Source: DATFVJ01 sp963712955 (lineage in GTDB: Bacteria; Actinomycetota; Actinomycetes; Streptosporangiales; Streptosporangiaceae). Taken from it: a DNA stretch of 64,000 nt. The stretch is from NCBI GenBank assembly GCA_963712955.1, contig CAVQKF010000014.1:372001-436000 (forward strand), written 5' to 3'. The notes under the pieces were generated by a model. It ran no database searches, was not told where the DNA came from, and saw only the letters and a program-made list of their open reading frames with translations. This document shows positions 56,676-64,000 of the stretch, piece by piece; position 1 is the stretch's first letter, and each line of letters opens with the position of its first letter. The position numbers and the translations under genes were made by a program.

Positions 56676-58346
56676 CTACGGGGTGGATCCGGGCGCCGTG
56701 GCCGGCGCCTGTGATGACGCCGTCGCCGTCGGCGTCGGAGTCGGTGTGGGTGACGCCGACGCTGTCGGAGTCGGCGTCGGTGTCGGAGTCGGTGTGGGTG
56801 TGGGTGTCGGTGTCGGAGCCGGGCTGGCCGACGCGGTTGGGCTCGGTGCCGCCGAGAAGGTCGGACTCGGCTGGGGCGCCGGAAGGATTGCCGGGCTCGT
56901 GGCGGGTGGGCTCGGGCTGGCGGTCTGGGGCACAACCTGGTGAGTGCTACGGGTCACGTGTGGGCTGGCGCTCTTGGACGCACCGCCTGTGGACCCGCCT
57001 GCGTCCGCCGCATGGTGGCCGTTCAGCATCAGCGCCGTGGTCACGCCGCCCAGTCCCAGAATGGTAACGCTCAGTGCGGCCACTACGAGCCCGCGACGGT
57101 GAACTTGCCGGCGTGGCGCACGCGGTGGCCGTTCGGGATCATTGTCAACCGGTATTTGTGTCGTGGCGCCGTCATGCAACCGGGGGTTCGTCGGGGCGTC
57201 CTCTGGAAACCATGTGGGCGTTTCTTCGGCAGCCATCTCGGCCAGGCCGGGGCCGGATGTGCGCGGGAGCACGTCGCGAAGCACGGTTGCGCGATCCGCC
57301 ACGGCCTGCGCGCTTGCCGGGCGATCCTCCGGCCGTTTTGCGAGCATGCGCATCACCATGTCGCACACCAGCGGGGGCACGCTTGGCGGCAGCGGCGGCG
57401 GCACCTCGCGGACGTGCGCGAGCGCGAGCGCGATCAGCGCCTCCGCGGCGAAGGGCGGGGCACCGGCCAGACACTCGTAGGCGACGACGCCAAGTGAGTA
57501 GACGTCAGACGCGTGCGTGACCCGCAGCCCGCTTGCCTGTTCCGGTGACACGTACTGCGCTGTGCCCATGACCATTCCGGTCTGGGTCAGATGACCGGCC
57601 TGCGCGGCCTGCACGGCCCTGGCGATGCCGAAGTCGGTAATCTTCACCCGGCCGTCCGCGGTGACGAGCAGGTTACCTGGCTTGATGTCACGGTGCACGA
57701 TGCCCGCCGCGTGCGCCGCCTGGAGCGCACTCGCCGCCTGGGCGATGATGTCCAGCGTTACCGCGGGCGACAGCTTGCCGGTGCGAGCGAGGATGGCAGA
57801 TAGCGGCTCGCCTGGCACCAGTTCCATGACGAGATACGCGCCGCCGCCGCCCGAATCGCCGCCCGGACGGGTGTCCTGTTCACCGTAGTCAAAGACCTGC
57901 GCTATCCCGGGATGGGAGAGTGACGCAGCGTAGCGCGCCTCGGCGCGGAACCGTGAGGCAAGCGACTCATCGCCGATATAGGCGTGCCTGAGCAGCTTGA
58001 CCGCCACCGGCCGACCGAGCACCTCATCGGTGCCACGCCAGACCTCCCCCATGCCGCCGGCCGCGATCCGGTGCTCCAGCCGGTACCTGCCGCTGAGCAG
58101 GACACCGACCATGGCGTCCGGGTCGGCGTAACGCTGCCCGGCTGCCTGGCCGCCTGGCCGATCCGCCTGGCCCCGCTCGGCGTCCACCTGGCCCGCCTGG
58201 GGATCCACCTGGCCCGTCCGGGGATCCACCTGGCCCGTCTGGGGCTCCACCTGGCCCGCCTGGGCGTCCGGTTGAGCGGCATGCTGTGCGCCTGCCTCAC
58301 CGCCGGGTCCTGCAGGAGGCCCGTTGGTTGGGCCGGTTCCACTCAT
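56676..58346 (-). CDS. pknA: Serine/threonine protein kinase PknA with repetitive ends
   Basis: 556-residue kinase: Gly loop RIAAGGMGEVWRG, HRDIKPGNLLV, DFGIARAVQ and SPEQASGLRVTHASDVYS, then one membrane helix (LVVAALSVTILGLGGVTTAL). Before the kinase is an extension of about 75 residues with heptads such as GQVDPRT from 21-bp repeats; after the membrane is a Ser/Pro-rich tail with a (PT) run of more than ten units, perhaps wall-embedded. The start overlaps the pbpA stop by 4 nt (ATGA), which supports the long N-terminus. Confidence 0.93.
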   Translation of the reverse strand: MSGTGPTNGPPAGPGGEAGAQHAAQPDAQAGQVEPQTGQVDPRTGQVDPQAGQVDAERGQADRPGGQAAGQRYADPDAMVGVLLSGRYRLEHRIAAGGMGEVWRGTDEVLGRPVAVKLLRHAYIGDESLASRFRAEARYAASLSHPGIAQVFDYGEQDTRPGGDSGGGGAYLVMELVPGEPLSAILARTGKLSPAVTLDIIAQAASALQAAHAAGIVHRDIKPGNLLVTADGRVKITDFGIARAVQAAQAGHLTQTGMVMGTAQYVSPEQASGLRVTHASDVYSLGVVAYECLAGAPPFAAEALIALALAHVREVPPPLPPSVPPLVCDMVMRMLAKRPEDRPASAQAVADRATVLRDVLPRTSGPGLAEMAAEETPTWFPEDAPTNPRLHDGATTQIPVDNDPERPPRAPRRQVHRRGLVVAALSVTILGLGGVTTALMLNGHHAADAGGSTGGASKSASPHVTRSTHQVVPQTASPSPPATSPAILPAPQPSPTFSAAPSPTASASPAPTPTPTPTPTPTPTPTPTASASPTPTPTPTATASSQAPATAPGSTP

Positions 58347-59812
58347 TGCTGCCCCAGGTAAGCCTTGATGACCGCCACGGCGACGGGTGCGGCCGCATCG
58401 GCGCCCTCCCCGCCCCCCTTCACCACGACGCCGATCGCGATCTGCTGGTTGCCAGACTGTGCGAAACAGGTAAAAACGGCATCGTCCAGACCGGTGTTGT
58501 TAACCCCATTCTGCGCCGTGCCCGTCTTCGCCCACACCTGGATGCCCTGGGCCAGCAGGCTGGCTGTGGCGGCGTGTGCGGTGCCTGACGTGCTCTGGGT
58601 CACCTGCTGCATCATCGACTTCACCTCATCTGCCACGGTGGAGCTCACTGTTTGGTTCAGCATCTGTGGCGTTGTCGATTCGACGCTGGACAGGTCCTGC
58701 GCTTCGACCTTCTGCACGAGGTACGGCCTCATGAGCTGGCCGCTATTGGCGATCGCCGAGGAGAACATCGCCTCCTGCAGCGGCGTCACTGTGTCGTCGA
58801 ACTGGCCGATCGCCGTCATCGCGGTCTGGGCTTTGTCGGTGAGCAGCGGCGCGATGCTTGGTGAGACGGGCAGCGGGATGGTCAGGTTCTGGTCGTTCAT
58901 GCCGAACTTGTTCGCCTGGTCGTGCAGCGCCGGTCCGCCGATCCTCATGCCGAGCCCGCCGAATACGGTGTTGCACGACACGGTGAACGCGTAAGTGATC
59001 GTGACCTGGCCACCACCGCACGGAAGTCCATCGAAGTTGATCAACGTAGTCGTACTGCCCGGAAGCGGGAGCTGCGTCGGTGCGTTCACCACCGTATTCG
59101 GATCGTATTTGCCCGAGGAGAACAGCGCCGAACTGGTGACGACCTTGAACGTCGAGCCCGGTGGATAGGTCTGGTTGATCGCACGGTTCAGGAGAGGCTG
59201 GGCCGGGTCGCGGCGGTACGCATTGTCGATCTTGTCGAGCTTGGCACCGTCGAACGTAGTGTACCTGTTCGGGTCGAAGGTGGGCGTGGACGACAGGGCC
59301 AGAATCGCGCCGGTCTTCGGATCAAGGGCCACGACACCACCGGACAGGCCGGTGGCCCGCAGCGCGTCGTACGCCGCGGCCTGTGCCCTGGGGTCGATGG
59401 TGGTGACGACCTGGGCGCCCTGTGGTTTCTTGCCGGTGATCATGTTCACGAAGTTGCGGACGAGCAGCTTCGGGTCATTTCCGGACAGAAGCTTGTTCTC
59501 TTCGTGTTCAAGCCCGGTCGCGCCGAAGATGGAGTCGTAGCCGGTGACCGGGGCATACAGCGGGCCGTGCGGGTACTGACGCTGGAACTTGTAGATCGCG
59601 TTGTTGGTCGGGACCGACTTTGCAAGGACCGTGCCGTCGGCGGCCACGATCTGGCCACGCTGCTGCTGGAACTGCTGCTCGAACGAGCGCACGTTCGACG
59701 GGTCGGCCGTCAGGCTGTCGGCCTTGAACGCCTGCAGATAATTGACGTTCAGCATGAGCACGACGAACATCAGCAGGCTGGCGATGGAGATGCGGCGCAG
59801 CGCCCGGTTCAT
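58343..59812 (-). CDS. pbpA: Penicillin-binding protein PbpA (class B transpeptidase)
   Basis: 489-residue class B PBP that cross-links peptidoglycan together with the SEDS polymerase encoded upstream. One N-terminal helix (ASLLMFVVLMLNVNYLQAF), a dimerisation region, then the transpeptidase motifs SxxK in YPPGSTFKVV, SxN in TVSCNTVFG and KTG in VWAKTGTAQ. The gene lies 18 nt after rodA and overlaps pknA by 4 nt. Confidence 0.95.
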   Translation of the reverse strand: MNRALRRISIASLLMFVVLMLNVNYLQAFKADSLTADPSNVRSFEQQFQQQRGQIVAADGTVLAKSVPTNNAIYKFQRQYPHGPLYAPVTGYDSIFGATGLEHEENKLLSGNDPKLLVRNFVNMITGKKPQGAQVVTTIDPRAQAAAYDALRATGLSGGVVALDPKTGAILALSSTPTFDPNRYTTFDGAKLDKIDNAYRRDPAQPLLNRAINQTYPPGSTFKVVTSSALFSSGKYDPNTVVNAPTQLPLPGSTTTLINFDGLPCGGGQVTITYAFTVSCNTVFGGLGMRIGGPALHDQANKFGMNDQNLTIPLPVSPSIAPLLTDKAQTAMTAIGQFDDTVTPLQEAMFSSAIANSGQLMRPYLVQKVEAQDLSSVESTTPQMLNQTVSSTVADEVKSMMQQVTQSTSGTAHAATASLLAQGIQVWAKTGTAQNGVNNTGLDDAVFTCFAQSGNQQIAIGVVVKGGGEGADAAAPVAVAVIKAYLGQQ

Positions 59813-59830
59813 GTAACCCTCACCTGAGCC

Positions 59831-61279
59831 TCACGTGATCCTCACCACCTGGGTCATGCCCTCTTCCTGGATTGGCTGGGGCGGTGGCCGTCGTGCGCCG
59901 TCGCTGATCCGCATCAGCAGCGCGATCAGCATCCAGCTTGCAACGAGCGACGAACCGCCCTGGGAGAGGAATGGTGTGGTGATCCCGGTGAGCGGGATTA
60001 GCCGCGTGACCCCGCCGACGATCACGAACACCTGGAGGCCGAGCACGAAGGACAGGCCGCCAGCGAGCAGCTTGGAGAACGGGTCACGTACGGTGAGAGC
60101 CGCGCGCAGCCCACGCTGCACGATCAGCCCATAGATGAGCAGGATTGCCATCAGCCCGCTGAGGCCGAGTTCTTCGCCGAAAGAGGAGACGATGAAGTCG
60201 CTCTGCGCAAGGGGCGTCAGGTAGGGCTGGCCCTGTCCCCAGCCCCTGCCCACGACCCCACCTGAGCCCATTCCATAGACGCCCTGCGCGAGCTGGTACG
60301 AGGGTGCGCAGTTGGACTGGGTCGCCGGATTGCAGTTGATGTTCGCGGCGGAGAACGTGTGCAGCCAGATGTCGAAACGCTGGCCGACGTGGGTGAAGAG
60401 CGCCCCGGTCACCACCACGCCGGACAGGAAAAGCAGCAGGCCGATCAGGAGCCACGAGGTGCGCTGTGTGGCAATGTAGATCATGGCCACGAACAAGCCG
60501 AAGAACATCGCTGACGTGCCGATGTCGGACTCGAACACCAGTATCATCAGGCTGGCGCCCCAGGCGACGAGCACGGGCCCGAGGTCGCGCGCACGGGGCA
60601 GGTCGACGCCGAGCACCCGCCGGCCCGCCAGCGCGAGCACATCACGCTTGACCACCAGGTAACCGGCGAAGAAGACCGCGAGCAGCAGCTTGGCGAACTC
60701 GCCGGGCTGGATGGAGAAGCCGCCGACGATGATCCACACCTTGGCGCCGTTCACCGCGCTCATCGAACTCGGCAGCAGCGCAGGGATGGCGAGCAGGATC
60801 AGCCCGATGACGCCGAGGGTGTAGGTGTAGCGCTGCAGGACCCTGACCTCGCGGACAAAGAAGAGCACGGCGACGAATGCCGCGAGGCCGATCGCGGTCC
60901 ACAAGAGCTGTGTGGTGGTCGCGGATGCGGCGAGGGTGTTGCCTGGCATCAGGTGGGCCTGGCTGGCCAGCTGGAGCCGGTGGATCATCACGAGGCCGAG
61001 GCCGTTAAGTATCGCGGCGAGCGGCAGCAGCAGCGGGTCGCCCCAGGGTGCGAATCTGCGTACAGCCAGGTGGGCAGCGAGCAGAAGGCTAGCGAAGACG
61101 ACGCCATAGCCGAATGCACCTGAAGGGACCTTGCCGTTGATCCCGAATCCGACGTTCGCATAGGCGAAGAACGTGATGAGCACGGCGAAAATGAGCATGG
61201 TCAGCTCAGTGCGGCGGCGCTTGCGCGGCATCACCGAGGGCACGAAGCCGCTGGTCACGGGCGGCGCAGCGGCGCTCAT
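59831..61279 (-). CDS. rodA: SEDS-family peptidoglycan polymerase RodA/FtsW
   Basis: 482-residue polytopic glycosyltransferase that polymerises lipid II. Typical features: NGAKVWIIVGGFSIQPGEFA, FESDIGTSAMFFGLFVAMIY, and near the end the signature SDFIVSSFGEELGLSG and IPLTGITTPFLSQGGSSL. Its partner is the PBP encoded next. The start overlaps the phosphatase stop by 4 nt. Confidence 0.95.
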   Translation of the reverse strand: MSAAAPPVTSGFVPSVMPRKRRRTELTMLIFAVLITFFAYANVGFGINGKVPSGAFGYGVVFASLLLAAHLAVRRFAPWGDPLLLPLAAILNGLGLVMIHRLQLASQAHLMPGNTLAASATTTQLLWTAIGLAAFVAVLFFVREVRVLQRYTYTLGVIGLILLAIPALLPSSMSAVNGAKVWIIVGGFSIQPGEFAKLLLAVFFAGYLVVKRDVLALAGRRVLGVDLPRARDLGPVLVAWGASLMILVFESDIGTSAMFFGLFVAMIYIATQRTSWLLIGLLLFLSGVVVTGALFTHVGQRFDIWLHTFSAANINCNPATQSNCAPSYQLAQGVYGMGSGGVVGRGWGQGQPYLTPLAQSDFIVSSFGEELGLSGLMAILLIYGLIVQRGLRAALTVRDPFSKLLAGGLSFVLGLQVFVIVGGVTRLIPLTGITTPFLSQGGSSLVASWMLIALLMRISDGARRPPPQPIQEEGMTQVVRIT

Positions 61280-62787
61280 GGTGTCGCTCCGGTGGTGTGC
61301 GTGGCCGGTGGCTGTGTCGCGGTACCCGTGGGACCCGCAGTGCCCGCAGTGCCCGCAGTGCCGTTCGTACCGGGTGTGCTCACGGCGGCAGGCGGGCAGT
61401 CAGGCGGCACCATGGGTTTGGCCGGCTTCGGCTTCACAGGCTCGCCCTTGGCCGGTTTCGGCCAATGGGCCACCGTGGCCTGCCACGCTGCGAGCTTCAC
61501 CTCGGCCGCCTGGCAGCTGCGCACCTCGTTACCTACCCGGCTGACGATGCCGCGGGCGTCCGCGAGGCCGGTCGCAGGTATCGCTGCCGCGATGCGTGTG
61601 CGGTCAACCTGCGGAACCGCGGCGAGTGGGATGCCCGTGCGCTTAAAGACCGAGGACAGGCTCAGGCCCGCGACCTTCTGGTTGATACCCCGGAAGATCA
61701 CGACCTGGCCTCCGTCCGCCGCCACGAAGTACTGGCTCTGCGAATATCTCCATGCGGCAATGCCGCCGCCTGCGATGACGGCGAAAAGCAGGATGAGGAT
61801 GGTAGTGACGATGGGCCAGCGCCGCCGTGTCCGCAGGCCCGCGGCACTTTCGTCGTCATCTCCCGCGGCGGCCAGGCCGCCGCCATGCCCATTGGCGGAA
61901 TCCATCGTGTCCGGGTCGCCTATGACGGGCTGTGGCGCCGTGTGGGTGAGCGCGTTGGCGCGCCCCGCGGGAGTGTCGGGCAGCGGCATCGTCGGCGGCC
62001 CGCCCCTGCCGTTGGACGCCGCGCCAGCGATGACAGGCGCCTCGGTCGGTGCGGGCCGGGCCGTGGCGCTGTCCACCACGTCGGCGACGATGCAGGTGAT
62101 GTTGTCAGGACCCCCGCCGCGGTTGGCAAGCTCCACGAGCTGGACCACGGCCCCATCGGGTTCTGTGACGGTGCTGAGCGTCCGGTGCAGCGTCTCCGCG
62201 CTCACCACCCCGGATAGCCCGTCCGAGCAGAGCAGATACCGGTCACCGGGCTGTGCCTCGCGCAGTGAGACGTCGGGTTCGACCTCGCTCCTGCCGTCGA
62301 GCGCACGCAGGATCAGCGAACGCTGCGGGTGGGTCGCCGCCTCGTCCGGGCTGATGCGGCCTTCGTCCTGCAGTCTCTGCACGAGCGTGTGGTCGTGTGT
62401 GATCTGGTAGAGCTCGCCGTCGCGAAGCATGTAGGCGCGTGAGTCGCCGATATGGCAGAGCGCGATCCGGGGCGGTGACCACAGCATCGCGGTGAGCGTC
62501 GTGCCCATGCCGTCCAGGGCGGGGTTGGCGATGACCATGTCGTGCAGGGTCTTGTTGGCATCGCGGACTGCCGTGCCGAGCGCGTCAGCGAGGTCGGTGC
62601 CAGGTACGTCGTCGTCGAGGTGCGCAAGAGCGGAAATCGCAACCGCGCTCGCCACCTCACCCGCGGCGTGACCGCCCATGCCGTCAGCGACCGCGAGCAG
62701 GCGCGGGCTCGCGTACGCCGAATCCTCGTTTCCCTCCCGCAGGAGCCCGACGTCAGAGCGGACCGCGTATCGGAGTGCAAGTGTCAT
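61276..62787 (-). CDS. pstP: PP2C-type Ser/Thr phosphatase PstP
   Basis: 503-residue phosphatase reversing PknA/PknB phosphorylation. PP2C motifs: NEDSAYASPRLLAVADGMGG, GMGTTLTAMLW, LCHIGDSRAYMLRDG, LLCSDGLSGVV and GGPDNITCIVADV, with the metal-binding Asp residues present. A membrane helix (PIVTTILILLFAVIAGGGIA) and a roughly 170-residue extracytoplasmic domain follow, ending in Gly/Thr repeats (GTAGTAGTAGPTG). It overlaps fhaB and rodA by 4 nt each. Confidence 0.94.
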   Translation of the reverse strand: MTLALRYAVRSDVGLLREGNEDSAYASPRLLAVADGMGGHAAGEVASAVAISALAHLDDDVPGTDLADALGTAVRDANKTLHDMVIANPALDGMGTTLTAMLWSPPRIALCHIGDSRAYMLRDGELYQITHDHTLVQRLQDEGRISPDEAATHPQRSLILRALDGRSEVEPDVSLREAQPGDRYLLCSDGLSGVVSAETLHRTLSTVTEPDGAVVQLVELANRGGGPDNITCIVADVVDSATARPAPTEAPVIAGAASNGRGGPPTMPLPDTPAGRANALTHTAPQPVIGDPDTMDSANGHGGGLAAAGDDDESAAGLRTRRRWPIVTTILILLFAVIAGGGIAAWRYSQSQYFVAADGGQVVIFRGINQKVAGLSLSSVFKRTGIPLAAVPQVDRTRIAAAIPATGLADARGIVSRVGNEVRSCQAAEVKLAAWQATVAHWPKPAKGEPVKPKPAKPMVPPDCPPAAVSTPGTNGTAGTAGTAGPTGTATQPPATHTTGATP

Positions 62788-63254
62788 CTGCGCAGTTCCA
62801 GAACCGTCTTGCCGATGCGAATCGGCACGCCGACCGGCACGGGTGTCGGCCGGGTAACTTTCTGACGGTCGAGGTAGGTCCCGTTGGTCGAACCGAGGTC
62901 TTCAACGATCCACTGGCCGTCCTGTGGGAATAGCCGGGCATGTCGGCTCGAAGCGTAGTCATCGTTGAGCACCAGCGTGGCATCATTGGCCCGACCGAGC
63001 GTGATCTGTTGATCGTCGAGGCCGAGCGTCGCGCCGGCGAGCGGACCCTGCGTGACCACGACACGTCCCGGCACCCTCCGTTTCCCGCGTGGCTGCTTGG
63101 ATGGCCGCTGATTCTGCTGCCGCCCGCGGGCCTTTCTCGAGCTTGACGACTGGCCGAACATATCGGTCCGCACCACCCCGACCGCGGCGATCACGAACAG
63201 CCAGAGGACGGCCAGGAACGCCAGCCGGATGAGGGTGAGGGTGAGCTCGTTCAT
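62784..63254 (-). CDS. fhaB: FHA-domain protein FhaB (FipA-like)
   Basis: 156 residues: an N-terminal membrane helix (LIRLAFLAVLWLFVIAAVGV), a basic linker, and a C-terminal FHA domain with LGRANDATLVLNDDYASSRH and the phosphothreonine-reading SSRHA and GSTNGTYLD. It reads Thr phosphorylation by the kinases and links to the wall machinery. ATG 63254 gives MNELTLTLIRL, the family N-terminus. It overlaps pstP by 4 nt. Confidence 0.93.
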   Translation of the reverse strand: MNELTLTLIRLAFLAVLWLFVIAAVGVVRTDMFGQSSSSRKARGRQQNQRPSKQPRGKRRVPGRVVVTQGPLAGATLGLDDQQITLGRANDATLVLNDDYASSRHARLFPQDGQWIVEDLGSTNGTYLDRQKVTRPTPVPVGVPIRIGKTVLELRR

Positions 63255-63342
63255 CGGGCGATGCATCCTTGCGTTGGTCCGGTGTCAGTCTGGTTCTGTG
63301 CTGTCGTTCCGTGCCGCTGTCGTGCGGTGATGTCATGCAGCC

Positions 63343-64000
63343 TCAATGCGGCGGGTCGGCGCGGTATGTCAGCGTGGTCCGGCCGATCGTCACCCGCGAG
63401 CCGTCGGTCAATGATGCGCGCCTGATTGGCTGGCCATTGACGAAAGTACCGTTCGTTGACCCGAGGTCCACCACTACCACGTTGCCGTCTTCGACCCGCA
63501 GTTCCGCATGGTGCCGCGACACACCTGGGTCCACCAGGCGCAGGTCGCAGTCGGTACCCCTGCCGAGCAACGTGACAGGGGTTGCCAGTTCATAGGTCCG
63601 CTGGTCACCGCTTTGTGCGGCGCCGTCCACCGGCACACCGCCGCCGGACACTACCAGCCGGGGATGGCCGGAAAAACCGCTGTGCGCCCTGGGCACGTCA
63701 TTAACCGGCTGGCGGATCTCGCCACCCTCCACGGTGGATCCGCGGATCACTCCAGAACGGATCCTGAACGTCCCAGTGGTCAGCTCGGGCACTCCATGGA
63801 AACGCGTCCGGACCGGCCCGACGAATGAGTAGCCCTGCTCCTTGGCGTAGTCACGCGCCAGGTTGGCAAGCTCTACGCCAAGACTGCCCGCGTACACCGC
63901 CAGCCGTTCATTGTCGGTCTGCGCCAGCTCTACTACGAAGTCGTTCGGCACCAGGGTCCGGCCCTGCGCGACAATGGCGGCACGGTCGTCCATCTCACGT
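63343..64000 (-). CDS. fhaA: FhaA: DUF3662 and FHA-domain protein (5' end cut by window)
   Basis: C-terminal 218 codons of FhaA. The DUF3662 part reads DDRAAIVAQGRTLVPNDFVV, a stretch that is internal in complete FhaA proteins, and the frame is open to the window edge, so the start lies outside. The FHA domain at the end has LLGRGTDCDLRLVDPGVSRH and GSTNGTFVNG. FhaA binds phosphorylated MviN/PknB and restrains peptidoglycan synthesis in mycobacteria. First gene visible of the kinase-wall operon. Confidence 0.94.
   Translation of the reverse strand, partial: REMDDRAAIVAQGRTLVPNDFVVELAQTDNERLAVYAGSLGVELANLARDYAKEQGYSFVGPVRTRFHGVPELTTGTFRIRSGVIRGSTVEGGEIRQPVNDVPRAHSGFSGHPRLVVSGGGVPVDGAAQSGDQRTYELATPVTLLGRGTDCDLRLVDPGVSRHHAELRVEDGNVVVVDLGSTNGTFVNGQPIRRASLTDGSRVTIGRTTLTYRADPPH

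Overview
This window is the replication-origin neighbourhood of a high-GC actinomycete. The order yidC-yidD-rnpA-rpmH / dnaA-oriC-dnaN-recF-dciA-gyrB-gyrA-DUF3566-tRNA-Ile, and further on a peptidyl-prolyl isomerase, rhomboid, crgA, class E sortase and the pknB-pknA-pbpA-rodA-pstP-fhaB-fhaA operon, is the classical actinobacterial arrangement. GTG and TTG starts, strong GGAGG ribosome sites and very high GC agree. A DUF5324 protein, an ATP-dependent ligase B and a DLW-39 peptide suggest a Streptosporangiales/Streptomycetales-like lineage; the genus cannot be fixed from the sequence. The genome likes in-frame short tandem repeats: DnaA domain II, the gyrB leader, the DUF3566 protein, PknA, ligase B and the DUF5324 protein all carry them.

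Layout. 1-14.9 kb: core replication genes, with DnaA boxes on both sides of dnaA and the main oriC between dnaA and dnaN. An 11-codon reading frame overlaps the dnaN start. 14.9-20.7 kb: tRNA-Ile, a graveyard of catabolic gene fragments (Rieske dioxygenase, acyl-CoA dehydrogenase, a possible SDR start, an ABC-ATPase TOBE domain) around an intact TetR regulator with a clear operator, then a quinone oxidoreductase-like protein, an ABC-F ATPase, DLW-39, a degenerate HAD protein and tRNA-Ala. 20.7-25.4 kb: a decayed insertion hot spot downstream of tRNA-Ala. It holds a complete IS-like element (17-bp terminal inverted repeats, 6-bp target duplication), a second broken relative containing a gyrB fragment, a truncated group II intron, and a duplicate of the tRNA 3' half that looks like an attachment site.

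25.4-39.9 kb: accessory genes. These include a secreted collagen-like protein, IS3 and other remnants, a TetR gene facing a truncated methyltransferase, small membrane and ABM-fold proteins, a CBS-domain protein, a probable toxin-antitoxin pair, an alpha/beta hydrolase, a THUMP-like methyltransferase, an ABC exporter, and a DinB-fold protein with a His-rich insert. 39.9-51.5 kb: a divergent cluster of a membrane polysaccharide synthase (GT2), an HlyD-type adaptor and a lipoprotein, then aquaporin, a beta-propeller protein, sulfotransferase, cytochrome P450, ligase B and DUF5324.

51.7-64 kb: the cell-division and cell-wall signalling block, reading mainly on the minus strand. FhaA and FhaB (FHA readers), PstP (phosphatase), RodA with PbpA (glycan polymerase and transpeptidase), and PknA and PknB (Ser/Thr kinases) are joined mostly by 4-nt ATGA overlaps, implying coordinated control of peptidoglycan synthesis by phosphorylation. 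A cluster of DnaA-box-like sites, some 49 kb from oriC, lies between the rhomboid gene and crgA.
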